Source: Methylopila turkensis (GTDB lineage: Bacteria; Pseudomonadota; Alphaproteobacteria; Rhizobiales; Methylopilaceae). From it: 64,000 nt of DNA. The stretch is taken from contig NZ_BSFL01000001.1 of NCBI RefSeq assembly GCF_027922325.1, positions 1,235,610-1,299,609 on the forward strand, written 5' to 3'. The notes beneath the pieces are model-generated. The model had not been told where the DNA came from, ran no database searches, and saw only the letters and a program-made list of their open reading frames with translations. The translations under genes were made by a program, and so were the position numbers. Positions 17,353-26,928 of this stretch are shown here, one piece after another (the stretch's first letter is position 1; every line of letters starts with the position of its first letter).

Positions 17353-17813
17353 GGCGCGTCCGCCCCCGGCCGGATCGTGACGGCCGAGGTGAAGCCATCG
17401 ACCGCGACGTCGATCCGCGTCGCGCGGGTCGCGAGCGCGACCGCGCCGCCCGAAGAGCGGCCGTCGGGGTGGAACGCCACCCGCCCGCCGGTCCAGCCGG
17501 TCACGCGCACGGCGATCCCGCGCGACAGGTCGACGGTCTCGCCCGTCGCGCCCGAACGCAGGACCGGTCCGCGCGGATCGAATGCGGTCTCGACCGTCCT
17601 GCCCGCGCGCTGGGCGGCGGCGCGGTCGGTCCGGAGCAGCGCCGCGACCTGATAGGCCCTGGCGCGGAGATCGGCGGTCCCGCCGGCCGGCCGCACGAAC
17701 GGCAACGCGAGCGCGGCGATCAGGGCGATCAGGGCGAGCGCGAGCGTCGCCTCGATCAGCGTGAAGCCGGCGTCGCCGCCGGGCCTTCGCTCAGTCGTTG
17801 GAGATGTCGGCAT
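17349..17813 (-). CDS. gspH: Type II secretion pseudopilin GspH
   Basis: A protein of 154 residues. Leader MPTSPTTERRPGGDAG, then FTLIEATLALALIALIAALA with Glu at +5. The C-terminal domain (AYQVAALLRTDRAAAQRAGR, GRVAFHPDGRSSGGAVAL) is the GspH/FimT fold. Start ATG at 17813 lies 23 bases inside the end of gspG. A longer reading upstream is only a frame-shadow of gspG. The leader is rather long but still basic/polar. Confidence 0.92.
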   Translation of the reverse strand: MPTSPTTERRPGGDAGFTLIEATLALALIALIAALALPFVRPAGGTADLRARAYQVAALLRTDRAAAQRAGRTVETAFDPRGPVLRSGATGETVDLSRGIAVRVTGWTGGRVAFHPDGRSSGGAVALATRATRIDVAVDGFTSAVTIRPGADAP

Positions 17814-18237
17814 CGCCGCCCGATCCCCCGCGCTTGCCGTCCGCGCCGAGCGAGGTGACGCCGTAGGGCTTGCCGCGGCCGGGCACGCGGTACTCGTAGG
17901 GCGCGCCCCAGGGGTCGGCCGGGGTCTCGCCCCGCTGCAGGTAGGGGCCGGACCAGCGGCCCTCGCCGGCGGGAGCGCGCACCAGCGCCGCAAGGCCCTC
18001 CGAGGCGGTGGGGTAACGCCCCATGTCGAGGTAGAACAGGTCGAGCGCGGCCGAGAACGACTGGATCTGCAGCTTCGCCGCCCGCTCGCGCGAGCTCGAC
18101 AGGTAGCCCAGCACGCGCGGGCCCACGAGGCCCATGACGAGGCTCAGGATCACCAGCACGACGAGCAGCTCGACGAGCGTGAAGCCGCCCGCGCGGTCAC
18201 GGCGACGGAGGGAACGGGCGGTGCGGATACGGGGCAT
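17791..18237 (-). CDS. gspG: Type II secretion major pseudopilin GspG
   Basis: A protein of 148 residues. Leader MPRIRTARSLRRRDRAGG, then the highly conserved FTLVELLVVLVILSLVMGLV and GPRVLGYL. The periplasmic domain keeps the GspG marks QIQSFSAALDLFYLDMGRYP, PYLQ, DPWGAPYEYRVPG and a Ca-site-like C-terminal loop (LGADGKRGGSGGDADI). It is the main pseudopilus subunit that pushes substrates through the secretin. Overlaps gspH by 23 bases. Confidence 0.97.
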   Translation of the reverse strand: MPRIRTARSLRRRDRAGGFTLVELLVVLVILSLVMGLVGPRVLGYLSSSRERAAKLQIQSFSAALDLFYLDMGRYPTASEGLAALVRAPAGEGRWSGPYLQRGETPADPWGAPYEYRVPGRGKPYGVTSLGADGKRGGSGGDADISND

Positions 18238-18245
18238 GACGCGCC

Positions 18246-19457
18246 TCAAACCAGAAGATCGTTGATGCTGACGAGGGCCGACATCACCGAGATGATCAGC
18301 CAGGCGACGAGGCAGGCGACGACCACCATGGTCGCCGGCCCCACGATCGCAGTGAGCCGGCCAAGCGCGGCGTCGAGCTTGACCTCGTAGAAGGTCGCGA
18401 CCCGGCCGGCGCTGTCGGCGAGCTGCCCGGCCTCCTCGCCGACGCGCAGCATCTGCACCACATGCGCCGGCAGGAAGGCCCGGCGGGCGAGCGAGGCCGC
18501 GACCCGGTCGCCCTGCCGCACGTCCGCGATCACGAGGTCGATCGCCGCGCGCGCCTGGGGCGGCCGCACCACGTCGCGCACCAGCTTGAGCGCGGTCGTG
18601 ATCGGCACGCCGTTCGCAAGCAGGATCGAGAGCGTGCGGCAGAACGCGACCGCGAGCTCGTAGCCGAGGATCGTCCGGGTCAGCGGCAGGCGGGCGAGCA
18701 GGCGCACGAGCCAGGAGCCCTGCCGCGACAGCCGGCTCGCGACGAGCCCGAGCGCGAGCAGAGCCGCCGCGCCGGCGCCGATCAGGTCGAGATTCGTGCG
18801 GAAGGCGCGCGACAGGTCGAACACGAACAGGGTCGACGGCTCCAGCCGGGAGCGGAAGCCCATCAGCGCGCCTTCGAACTGCGGCACGACATAGAGCATC
18901 ACGAAGCACAGCACCGCGAGCGCCGCGACCAGCAGGAAGGCGGGATAGGTGACGGCGGAGGCCGCCTTCTTGCGCAGCTTCTCGCCGCGCTGGCGCTCGG
19001 CGGCGAGGTCGGCCAGCGCCGCCTCGAGCCTTCCCGCGCTTTCAGCGACGGCGACGGTCTGGACGTAGACGGGCGGGAACGCCTTGGGATGCAGCGCGAG
19101 CGCCGCCGACAGGCTCTTGCCGGCCGCGAGCTCGTCTCGCAGGGCGCGGATCAGCGCCGCGAGCCAGCGGCGGCTCTCCATCTCGGCCAGGATGCCGAGC
19201 GCCTCGTCGAGCGCGACCCCGCCCTTGAGCATCATGGCGAGGTCGAGCGTGAAGCCGGTGACGTGCTCGCGCGGCGGCTCCGGCGTCAGCAGTTCGCGCC
19301 ACGACCGGCGCGCGCCGGCTTTCGCTTCGCGCGCAAAGATCGGCGTGCAGCCGGCCCGGTCAAGCCGGTCGAGCACCTCCGCCGGCGACGCCGCCTCCAT
19401 GGCGCCGGCGAGCATCTTTCCCGAAGGATGGACGGCCCGATACTCGAACGTCGCCAC
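18246..19457 (-). CDS. gspF: Type II secretion inner-membrane platform protein GspF
   Basis: A protein of 403 residues with two cytoplasmic GspF domains (about 65-190 and 265-390) and three membrane helices (near 165-190, 220-240 and 370-395). The N-terminus MATFEYRAVHPSGK is typical. TLDLAMMLKGGVALDEAL and AVAFCRTLSILLANGVPI are the repeated helical signatures. It normally couples the ATPase GspE to the growing pseudopilus, but gspE is not encoded nearby. Begins 26 bases after the peptidase stop. Confidence 0.95.
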   Translation of the reverse strand: MATFEYRAVHPSGKMLAGAMEAASPAEVLDRLDRAGCTPIFAREAKAGARRSWRELLTPEPPREHVTGFTLDLAMMLKGGVALDEALGILAEMESRRWLAALIRALRDELAAGKSLSAALALHPKAFPPVYVQTVAVAESAGRLEAALADLAAERQRGEKLRKKAASAVTYPAFLLVAALAVLCFVMLYVVPQFEGALMGFRSRLEPSTLFVFDLSRAFRTNLDLIGAGAAALLALGLVASRLSRQGSWLVRLLARLPLTRTILGYELAVAFCRTLSILLANGVPITTALKLVRDVVRPPQARAAIDLVIADVRQGDRVAASLARRAFLPAHVVQMLRVGEEAGQLADSAGRVATFYEVKLDAALGRLTAIVGPATMVVVACLVAWLIISVMSALVSINDLLV

Positions 19458-19483
19458 CGCTCAGCCCCCCCGGCCCGCGTCCG

Positions 19484-20050
19484 TCACCGGAGCATGAGCG
19501 GTGGCCACGCCGCCGCCCCGACGAGGACGAGCCAGATCGCGGGCGCGAAGAACGCGCCGAAGGCGATGCGGTCCATGCGCCCGGAGCCGCGGAGCGCCGC
19601 GACGGCGAGGCCGGCGAGGCTGGCCGCGAGCAGGGCCGCCGCGACGCCCTCGGCGCCGATCAGGCATCCGCCCGCCGCCGCCAGCTTGACGTCGCCGAAG
19701 CCGAGGCCGTCCTGGCCGCGCAGCCGGTAGAACGCCTCGCGCAGCAGCCAGAGCGCGCCGCCGGTGAGCGCGACGTCCGCGCCGAGCGACAGCGCCGTCG
19801 CGAGCGAGGCGCCGTCGTCGGCAAACCTCGCCGCCACGCCGATGGCGGCGAGCGCCAGCGCCGTCGGATCCGGAATGACGAAGCCGGTCGCGTCGCGCCA
19901 GACGATCCAGGCGACGAGCGGCAGGGTCGTGGCGGCGACCAACGGCGCGCCGGGGCTCAGGACCGAGAGCGCCGCGGCGGCCGCGATCCCGACGAGGCCC
20001 GCCGCGCGGTCGGCCTTGCGGAAGGCGCGCTCTGCGGACGGCGTCTGCAT
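19484..20050 (-). CDS. Short prepilin peptidase (A24 family, GspO/TadV type)
   Basis: A polytopic membrane aspartic protease of 188 residues. The two catalytic aspartates are in VWRDATGFVIPD (Asp53) and GLGFGDVKLA (Asp120, the GxGD motif). It lacks the N-terminal cytoplasmic zinc/methylase domain of full-length GspO/PilD, so it resembles the short CpaA/TadV peptidases. Placed between gspD and gspF, it should process the leaders of gspG, H, I, J and K. Whether it also N-methylates them cannot be inferred. It could also serve the Flp-type pilin at 31123-31317. Confidence 0.88.
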   Translation of the reverse strand: MQTPSAERAFRKADRAAGLVGIAAAAALSVLSPGAPLVAATTLPLVAWIVWRDATGFVIPDPTALALAAIGVAARFADDGASLATALSLGADVALTGGALWLLREAFYRLRGQDGLGFGDVKLAAAGGCLIGAEGVAAALLAASLAGLAVAALRGSGRMDRIAFGAFFAPAIWLVLVGAAAWPPLMLR

Positions 20051-20056
20051 CGCGGG

Positions 20057-22297
20057 CTACTTCGCGACCGCCGGCCGCGCTCCGCTTCCGAGCACCGTCA
20101 TGCGCGAGCGGAACTCCTGCGCCGCGCTCTGCGCGTCCTCGCCGTTGCGGATCACCTGGGCGCGGATGAAGACCACGAGCTCGGTGCGGTCCTTCACGCT
20201 CGACCGCTGGCTGAACAGGTTCCCGACGCCCTTGAGGTCGCCGAGGATCGGGATGCCGTTCTTGCCGCGCTCGTCGCGCTTGCTGATGAGGCCGGCGAGC
20301 AGCACCGTCTGGCCGCTGACGACCGAGATGTTGCTGGCGACCCGACGCTTGGAGATGGTCGGCGTCAGCGTGTTGGCGCCGCTCGACACCGCGGAGATCT
20401 CCTGGTCGATCTGCATCGTGACCGCGTCGTTCTGGCCGATGCGCGGGATCACGTTCAGGATGATGCCGGTGTTCTTGAACTCGACCTGGTTGACGAGCGG
20501 GCTGTCGACGTTGTCGACGCTCTGCGCCTGCCGCGTGACGATCGGAATCTCGTCGCCGACCTGGAAGTTCGCCGGCTGGTTCTCCGCCACCACCAGCGAG
20601 GGCGACGACAGGATCTCCACGTTCGTCACCTGATCGAGCGCCGAGATCACGACGTCCGGGCTGGAATTGGACCCGATCAGCACGTTGAAGCCGGGCGTCT
20701 GCTTGGACAGGACATTGGCGGCCGTTCCGAACAGCGAGAACGAGCCCTTGTCCCGGCCGAGGCCGACGCCGCCGCTCTTCACGAAATACTCGACGCCGTT
20801 CCGCATCTCGTCGGTGAGCTGCACCTCGGCGATGGTGGCGTGGATCGCGACCTGAAGCGGCGTCGAGTCGAGCTGGCGCAGCGCCGTGAGGATCTTCTGG
20901 TAGGTGTAGCCGTCGGCGTAGGTGACGACCGAGTTGTTGGCGGCATCGGCGCTGATCAGCACGCGCGGCCGGTCGCCGGCGCCGCCGCCCTGCCGGGTCA
21001 GATCGATGGTCTCTGCTTCCGCGCTCTGCGAGGGGTCGGCCTGGCCGTCGCCGAAGTTCGGGCTGTTGAAGGCGGAGGCCGAAGCTTGCGCCGGGACGTT
21101 GCCGAGATTCTTGCTGGAGGCGGACTCGATGCCGCCGGAGCTCGCGCCCGAACGGCTGTCGGACATGGCGTCGCCAGAGCCAAGCTCATCGCGCTGCATG
21201 CCGGTGCCTGCGCGGGGGGTGGTGGTGGGCCCGCCGCGCCCGCCGTCGCCGCCCGCCTGGAACAGGCTGGTCATGATGCGGGCGAGCTCCTTGGCCTCGC
21301 GGTAGCGCGCCTTGTAGACGAACACGTTCTCGCCGCCGGCCGCGGTGTCGCGGTCGAGCCGCCGCACCCAGGTCTCCGCCCGGCGCATCAGCTGCTGGGT
21401 CTTGGCGACCACCATCACGGCGCGGAGCCGGCCGATGGCCTTGAACTGCACGGTGCCGGCGCCGGCCCCCTTCTCGGCGTCGAACACGCGGTTGAGCTCG
21501 GCCACCACCGCGTCGGGCGAGGCGCGCCGGACCTCGTAGATGCCGACCGCCTGGTCCGACATCCAGTCGGCGTCGAACGAGACGATGGCGTCGACCGCCT
21601 CCTGCCGGCGCGCGCCGGGGCCGCGCACGACCATGGCGTTGCGGGCCGTGTCGACCCGAAGACCGTCGGATTCCACGATGAAGCCGGAGACGAGGCGCGC
21701 CATGGTGGTCGCGGAGACGTGGCGCAGCGGCACGACCGACAGGCCGAAGCCCGGCGTGGCGCGGCGTCCGACGTCGACCGTCCCGCCGCCGGCCGCGAGC
21801 GGACCGATGCGCATGGTGGCGCCGACCTTGGTCATGCCGAAGCCGTTGCTCTGCAGCAGCGTGTCGAGCGCGGACAGCAGCTCTTCGGCCGTCATCGGGC
21901 GCGGCGAGGAGATCGTCACGCGGCCGCCGACGTCGGAGCTCATGGCGTAATTGATCTTGAGCGCCTCGCCGAGGATCGCCTGCACCACGTTGCGGAGGTC
22001 GGCGTCCTCGAAATTGAGGCGGTAGCGCGCGGCGCCGCCGGGCTCCTCCGGCCCCTCGGACGGCGCGGCGACGAGGCGCAGCGGCGACGGCCCGGAGTCG
22101 GCGGCGGCGAAGGCGGCCGGGGCGGCCTCGGACCCGCCGGGCGCCGCCGGGGCCGCGTCCGGCTTCGGGTTGCGGGCGGACAGATCGACCACGAGGCCGG
22201 TCCGCACGACGTCGGCGTCGCCTTCCGGCGTAAGGGAGGAGCATGCGGCGACCGCGAGCGCGCAGGCCGCCAGCATCAGGCGCTTAGCCGCGATCAT
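20057..22297 (-). CDS. gspD: Type II secretion outer-membrane secretin GspD, predicted lipoprotein
   Basis: A secretin of 746 residues. An N-terminal segment with a lipobox (LAVAAC, Cys19) replaces a plain signal peptide. N0 domain about 90-165 (LNFEDADLRNVVQAILGEAL). N1-N3 domains follow, with a Gly/Ser-rich insertion of about 90 residues around 360-440. The secretin domain starts near 470, with PLQVAIHATIAEVQLTDEM and VPRIGQNDAVTMQIDQEISA, ending near LLAGLISKRDERGKNGIPIL. GGGGGA precedes the ATG. First gene of the cluster, 6 bases before the peptidase gene. A lipidated secretin could reach the outer membrane without a separate pilotin, and none is seen. Confidence 0.94.
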   Translation of the reverse strand: MIAAKRLMLAACALAVAACSSLTPEGDADVVRTGLVVDLSARNPKPDAAPAAPGGSEAAPAAFAAADSGPSPLRLVAAPSEGPEEPGGAARYRLNFEDADLRNVVQAILGEALKINYAMSSDVGGRVTISSPRPMTAEELLSALDTLLQSNGFGMTKVGATMRIGPLAAGGGTVDVGRRATPGFGLSVVPLRHVSATTMARLVSGFIVESDGLRVDTARNAMVVRGPGARRQEAVDAIVSFDADWMSDQAVGIYEVRRASPDAVVAELNRVFDAEKGAGAGTVQFKAIGRLRAVMVVAKTQQLMRRAETWVRRLDRDTAAGGENVFVYKARYREAKELARIMTSLFQAGGDGGRGGPTTTPRAGTGMQRDELGSGDAMSDSRSGASSGGIESASSKNLGNVPAQASASAFNSPNFGDGQADPSQSAEAETIDLTRQGGGAGDRPRVLISADAANNSVVTYADGYTYQKILTALRQLDSTPLQVAIHATIAEVQLTDEMRNGVEYFVKSGGVGLGRDKGSFSLFGTAANVLSKQTPGFNVLIGSNSSPDVVISALDQVTNVEILSSPSLVVAENQPANFQVGDEIPIVTRQAQSVDNVDSPLVNQVEFKNTGIILNVIPRIGQNDAVTMQIDQEISAVSSGANTLTPTISKRRVASNISVVSGQTVLLAGLISKRDERGKNGIPILGDLKGVGNLFSQRSSVKDRTELVVFIRAQVIRNGEDAQSAAQEFRSRMTVLGSGARPAVAK

Positions 22298-22366
22298 CGT
22301 TTCCCCCGACGTTCATGATCCCAGGTCGATTGAACTGACCCCCTCCCGAAAGTCAATCACCGCGCC

Positions 22367-22419
22367 TTGTCATGACAAAATCAAGACAAAGTATTGGGGT
22401 CCGGAAAACTACGTCGTAG
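22367..22419. promoter_or_regulatory. Two perfect palindromes upstream of gspD
   Basis: TTGTCATGACAA (22367-22378) and CTACGTCGTAG (22409-22419) lie 70 and 112 bases before the gspD start, in an AT-richer stretch. They are candidate regulator sites for the secretion cluster. The gap 22298-22517 holds nothing else I recognise. No regulator gene is adjacent. Confidence 0.35.
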
Positions 22420-22517
22420 CGGGACTTTTTCCCAACGAACACTGGCCCGAAGCCGCGCCGCAGACTTCGTCGACAGGGGCTGTGGCGCCGCGGGCACGCG
22501 CCGCCCGCGATCGCGGC

Positions 22518-23819
22518 TCAGCGCTCGGGAGGAAACGACCGGCCGTTGAGCAGGCTGCCGTCGGCGCGGCCCCGGACCGACAATGGCGTCCCGGCCGCGG
22601 GCGACAGGTCGAAGGTCGCGCCGCTGACGTCGCCGCCGGTGCGCACCACCGGCCTGTCGGAGCCAGAGGCCGCGTCGTCGACGACGGCGAAGCGCGCGTT
22701 GCGGATATCGCCGCCGACGATCACGGCCGCGTCCGGCTTGGCGTCAAACGTCGCGCGGCTCACGATCGCCCGGATGTCGGAGCGCGTGACGCCGCCGCGG
22801 AAGCGCACGCCGCCGCGTCGGACCTGGAAGGCCTGGATGTCGATCTTGATCTCGTCGGCCGCCTCGTCGGTCTCGAACTCCACCCCCCAGTCCGGCTGGT
22901 GCACGCTCTCGGAGGGCGGATCGGGCTCCTCCGTGCCGCCGTATTGCCCGCTGATGTCGAGCCCGCGGCCAGGACCCGTGACGACGATCGGCGTGCGCTT
23001 GCAGTTGCGCACCATGTTGTCGCGCATCTGCGAATAGGCGATCGGCCCGGACCAGAACGAGCGGCCGATGTCCATGTGGTTGTTGTTGAGCTGGGCGCCG
23101 ATCAGCGGCGCTTCGGACGCGTTTTCGAAGAAGCGGCTGAGGGCGTGGCCGAGATTGTCGGTAGCGATGATCTTGCGGAAGCCGAGCGGCGCGTTGTGCA
23201 ACGGCCCGTCCTTGGCCGCCACCCGGCCCGTCGGCCAGTCGAAGCCGACGCCGAGGTCGCAGGCCGCGAAGGTGTTTCCGCGCAGCAGCAGGCCCCGGCC
23301 GACATGCTCCACCGCGCGGTTGAACTTCATGAACGTGCAGCCGGTCACCGTCGCGTCGACGTCGTCGGGATTCGACTGCTTGGCGAAGCGCAGGGCGGTG
23401 GCGGCTCCACCCCGCCCGCCCATGAAGTTCAGGTTCTCGAGCGTGGTGAGCGAGGCTTCGATCACGAGGCCCGGCCCGTCGAAGGCGACGGTGATCAGGC
23501 TCGCCGCGCCCTCGCCGACGATGCGCAGCCGGCCCGCCTTGATCGGCGCAACGACGCTGCGCTCCAGCCGGTAGCCGTCGGCCGAGGCCGGAACCAGAAT
23601 GCTGCGCGCGCCGCTCTCGATCGCGGCCGCGATGCAGGCCTCGAAGCTCGCGGCGTCGTCGCCGCCGGTCCCCGCCTGCCCGAAGGCGGCGTCGGCGACG
23701 GAGAGCGTCGAGCGGCGCGCGACGAGGGCGGGCGCGGCGAGCGCGCCGGGCGCCCCTGACGCTGCGGCGGCGCCCAGCGTGGCGAGCACCACGCTGCGGC
23801 GCGTCGGTCGACGGAACAT
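22518..23819 (-). CDS. Tat-exported right-handed parallel beta-helix protein
   Basis: A protein of 433 residues. The N-terminus has a twin-arginine signal (RPTRRSVVLATLGAAAA, cleavage near AALAAPA). Residues 50-400 show regular beta-helix rungs (LVIEASLTTLENLNFMGG, ATVTGCTFMKFNRAVEHVGR, GLLLRGNTFAACDLGV), as in pectate-lyase-like proteins. It resembles the twin-arginine repeat family TIGR03808 of Hyphomicrobiales, whose function is unknown. No catalytic residues can be named. It lies upstream of the type II secretion genes on the same strand. A Tat-exported folded protein next to a T2SS might be a substrate; this is inference only. Confidence 0.75.
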   Translation of the reverse strand: MFRRPTRRSVVLATLGAAAASGAPGALAAPALVARRSTLSVADAAFGQAGTGGDDAASFEACIAAAIESGARSILVPASADGYRLERSVVAPIKAGRLRIVGEGAASLITVAFDGPGLVIEASLTTLENLNFMGGRGGAATALRFAKQSNPDDVDATVTGCTFMKFNRAVEHVGRGLLLRGNTFAACDLGVGFDWPTGRVAAKDGPLHNAPLGFRKIIATDNLGHALSRFFENASEAPLIGAQLNNNHMDIGRSFWSGPIAYSQMRDNMVRNCKRTPIVVTGPGRGLDISGQYGGTEEPDPPSESVHQPDWGVEFETDEAADEIKIDIQAFQVRRGGVRFRGGVTRSDIRAIVSRATFDAKPDAAVIVGGDIRNARFAVVDDAASGSDRPVVRTGGDVSGATFDLSPAAGTPLSVRGRADGSLLNGRSFPPER

Positions 23820-23902
23820 GGCGGACCTTCCGGCTTGAGGCGGGCGACCTCCCGAGTCTAGCCCGCTTCAGGCCGGCCCGTTAAGCGCGACGGTCCGACG
23901 CG

Positions 23903-26305
23903 TCAGCCGTCGCGGAAGATCTCGCGCTTGCCGGCGTGGTTGGCCGCGCCGACGATGCCCTCCTGCTCCATGCGCTCCATGAGCGAGGCGGCGCGGTTGT
24001 AGCCGACCTGCAGCCGGCGCTGGATGTAGGAGGTCGAGGCCTTACGGTCCCGCAGCACGACCGCGACCGCCTGCTCGTAGAGGTCGCCGCTGGTCTCCTC
24101 GGCAGCGAAGTCGCCGGCGTCGAACACCGCCGTGTCCTCCGCGCCGCCGCCGTCCGCCTCGTCGCCGCCCTCCTCCTCGTCGTCCGCGGTGACGGCCTCG
24201 AGATACTCCGGGCGCCCCTGCAGCTTGAGATGGTCGACGACCTTCTCAACCTCCGCGTCGGAGACGAAGGGGCCGTGGACGCGCAGGATGCGGCCGCCGC
24301 CGGCCATGTGCAGCATGTCGCCCTGACCGAGAAGCTGCTCCGCGCCCATCTCGCCGAGGATCGTGCGGCTATCGATCTTGCTGGTGACCTGGAAGGAGAT
24401 GCGGGTCGGGAAGTTCGCCTTGATCGTGCCGGTGATCACGTCGACGGACGGCCGCTGCGTCGCCATCACGATGTGGATGCCGGCGGCGCGCGCCATCTGG
24501 GCCAGGCGCTGGATCGCACCTTCGATCTCCTTGCCGGCGACCATCATCAGGTCGGCCATCTCGTCGACGATGATGACGATGTAGGGCAGCGAGGTCAGGT
24601 CCATGACCTCGTCCTCGTAGACCGGCTGGCCGGTCTCGCGGTCGAAGCCGGTCTGCACGGTGCGCACCACCGTCTCGCCCTTCGCCGTCGCCTCCGCCGC
24701 GCGGGCGTTGAAGCCGTCGATGTTGCGGACGCCGAGCTTCGACATCTTGCGGTAGCGGTCCTCCATCTCGCGGACCGCCCATTTCAGCGCGATCACCGCC
24801 TTCTTCGGGTCGGTGACGACGGGGGTCAGCAGATGGGGGATGCCCTCGTAGACCGAAAGCTCCAGCATCTTGGGGTCGACCATGATCAGCCGGCACTTCT
24901 CGGGCGAGTGCATGTAGAGCAGGCTGAGGATCATGGTGTTGATGGCGACCGACTTGCCCGAACCGGTGGTGCCGGCGACGAGCAGGTGGGGCATCTTGGC
25001 GAGGTCGGCGATCACCGGCTCGCCGCCGATGGTCTTGCCCAGGCACATGGCGAGCTTCTGCTTGGTCTCGCCGAACTCCGGCGTCTCCAGCAGCTCGCGC
25101 AGATAGACGGTCTCGCGCTTGGCGTTCGGCAGCTCGATGCCGATGACGTTGCGCCCCTCGACCACGGCGACGCGGGCCGACACCGCGCTCATGGAGCGGG
25201 CGATATCGGAGGCGAGCGCGATCACCCGGCTCGACTTCACGCCGGGCGCCGGCTCGAACTCGTAGAGCGTGACCACGGGACCGGGGTTGGCGTCGATGAT
25301 CTCGCCGCGCACGCCGAAGTCCTGCAGCGTCTGCTGCAGCTTCAGCGAGTTCTTGTTCAGGAACTCCTCCGAGTGCTCGAAGCAGGGCTCGGCCGCGGCG
25401 GCCTCGGCCAGAAGATCGAGCGGCGGCAATTCGTAAGCCTCGGAGACCGGCGCGGGAGCCGGCGCCCGACGGGGAGCGGCCGCAGGCGGAGCCGGCGGGA
25501 CGGGCGCAGGCGCGGGCGCCCTCGCCGCAGGCGGTGCGACGGGAGCCGCCGGCGCGGACGGAGCGGCGACCTTGGGCGCGGGCGGAGCCGGGGGCGGCGG
25601 CGCGACGGGTTCGGGCGCAGGGGCAGGCATCGTCGGCGCCCAGGCGAAGGAGGCGGAGTAGCTGACCGGCGCGAAGCCGCCGAAGGGCTGGCCGAGCGAG
25701 TCGGTCACGAACGCTCCCGGCGCGACCGGATCCGGCTCCGGCGCTTCCGGCGCGAAGGCCTCGGCCGCTGGCGCGTTGTCCTGCTCGGCGGCCGCCTCGG
25801 GCGCGGCGCCCTCAAGCCGGATCGCGTCCGCGAGGCGGCGGAGCGTCGACGGCTGGCGCACGGGCGCCGGCGCGGGCGCGTCGTCGAAGGTCATGCCGGC
25901 GATGGCGTCGGCGGCGGCTTCGGGCTCGATCGGCGCGACGCCGTCGTCGGGCGCCTGGGCGTGGCCGCGCAGGATGCTGTCCGGCGTCCGGGTGAAGCGG
26001 GTGTTGGGGCTGATCGCGAACGGCTGGAGCCAGCTCGGCAGCGACGAGCCGACCGGCGCGGGCGCGGCGTCGACGATGAACTCGATCCGCGACGCATGGG
26101 GCGTCCGCGGAGCGTCGCCGGCGAGCGGGCCGGGATCGACGGCCACGGAGGCGTCGAGGGTTTCGTCGCGCGCGGCCCGGCGCTCCCGCAGCACGCGGTC
26201 CGGGGTGCGCACCGAGCGGACCTCGGTCTGCGGCCGCCGCGCGTCGCCGGGCCCGCGTCCCGCCTCGAGGTCGGAAGATGCGGGCGGCCGTCCCGAAAAA
26301 CGCAT
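23903..26305 (-). CDS. ftsK: FtsK/SpoIIIE-type DNA translocase without N-terminal membrane helices
   Basis: A protein of 800 residues. Residues 1-320 are low-complexity, rich in Ala and Pro (linker), with no hydrophobic segment long enough to span a membrane. The motor follows: alpha domain from about 330 ([19 protein letters not shown]), Walker A GTTGSGKS (about 445-452), Walker [14 protein letters not shown], and [13 protein letters not shown]. The C-terminal winged-helix gamma domain ([20 protein letters not shown]) would read KOPS-like sites. Several Hyphomicrobiales have a second, soluble FtsK besides the four-helix one, and this fits that paralogue. Start at 26305; no membrane domain lies upstream in frame. 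Confidence 0.9.
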   Translation of the reverse strand: MRFSGRPPASSDLEAGRGPGDARRPQTEVRSVRTPDRVLRERRAARDETLDASVAVDPGPLAGDAPRTPHASRIEFIVDAAPAPVGSSLPSWLQPFAISPNTRFTRTPDSILRGHAQAPDDGVAPIEPEAAADAIAGMTFDDAPAPAPVRQPSTLRRLADAIRLEGAAPEAAAEQDNAPAAEAFAPEAPEPDPVAPGAFVTDSLGQPFGGFAPVSYSASFAWAPTMPAPAPEPVAPPPPAPPAPKVAAPSAPAAPVAPPAARAPAPAPVPPAPPAAAPRRAPAPAPVSEAYELPPLDLLAEAAAAEPCFEHSEEFLNKNSLKLQQTLQDFGVRGEIIDANPGPVVTLYEFEPAPGVKSSRVIALASDIARSMSAVSARVAVVEGRNVIGIELPNAKRETVYLRELLETPEFGETKQKLAMCLGKTIGGEPVIADLAKMPHLLVAGTTGSGKSVAINTMILSLLYMHSPEKCRLIMVDPKMLELSVYEGIPHLLTPVVTDPKKAVIALKWAVREMEDRYRKMSKLGVRNIDGFNARAAEATAKGETVVRTVQTGFDRETGQPVYEDEVMDLTSLPYIVIIVDEMADLMMVAGKEIEGAIQRLAQMARAAGIHIVMATQRPSVDVITGTIKANFPTRISFQVTSKIDSRTILGEMGAEQLLGQGDMLHMAGGGRILRVHGPFVSDAEVEKVVDHLKLQGRPEYLEAVTADDEEEGGDEADGGGAEDTAVFDAGDFAAEETSGDLYEQAVAVVLRDRKASTSYIQRRLQVGYNRAASLMERMEQEGIVGAANHAGKREIFRDG

Positions 26306-26439
26306 GTCGATGACCCCGTTCCGGCGCCGCGGCGCCCCGTGCGAAAACTCCTCACCAGTTAGGAAGACCAGAGTTAACGAAGCGTGGAGCGCGGCCTGCG
26401 GCGCGGCGTCCGACGCTGGGCGTCCACAGGTTCCGGCCG

Positions 26440-26904
26440 TCAGTCGCCGTCGTCGGGAAACCGGGGCAGCGCATGGACCTCGACGCCTTCTTCCGCCAGC
26501 GCCTTCGCCTCGTCGGCGGTGGCGCGGCCGTAGATCGACTTGCGCTCGATCTCCTCGGCGTGCATGCGGCGCGCCATCTCGGGGAAGCGGTCGCCCACGT
26601 CTTCGGCGTTGTTTTTGACGTGGGCGCGCAGCTCCCGCAGCATCGCGCGGATCGCCCGATCCTTCTCCGTCACCAGCGCGACGGCCTGCGACGCCTCTTC
26701 CGACGGGGCCGCGGCCGGCGCGGCGAAGGTCTCGGCCCGGCGAGTCGCGACCGCGGGCGCCATCAGCGCCTTGGACACGTCCACCGACCCGCAGGCTGGG
26801 CACGATAGCAGCCCGCGCGCCGCCTGGGCGTCGAAATCCTGCGACGAGCGGAACCAGCCGTCGAAGCGACGGCCGCAGGCGCAGGCGAGGTCATAGCGAA
26901 TCAT
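26440..26904 (-). CDS. DUF1178 family protein
   Basis: A cytoplasmic protein of 154 residues that begins [18 protein letters not shown] and has a rubredoxin-like pair of cysteine knuckles: Cys8/Cys10 and CPACG (about residues 35-39). The rest is helical ([37 protein letters not shown]) and ends HALPRFPDD. The family is conserved in alpha- and betaproteobacteria next to the nitrilase-like gene, as here (24 bases downstream of it). Function unknown; zinc binding is likely. Confidence 0.92.
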   Translation of the reverse strand: MIRYDLACACGRRFDGWFRSSQDFDAQAARGLLSCPACGSVDVSKALMAPAVATRRAETFAAPAAAPSEEASQAVALVTEKDRAIRAMLRELRAHVKNNAEDVGDRFPEMARRMHAEEIERKSIYGRATADEAKALAEEGVEVHALPRFPDDGD

Positions 26905-26928
26905 GATGTCCGTTTCCGTGGCCGGCCT

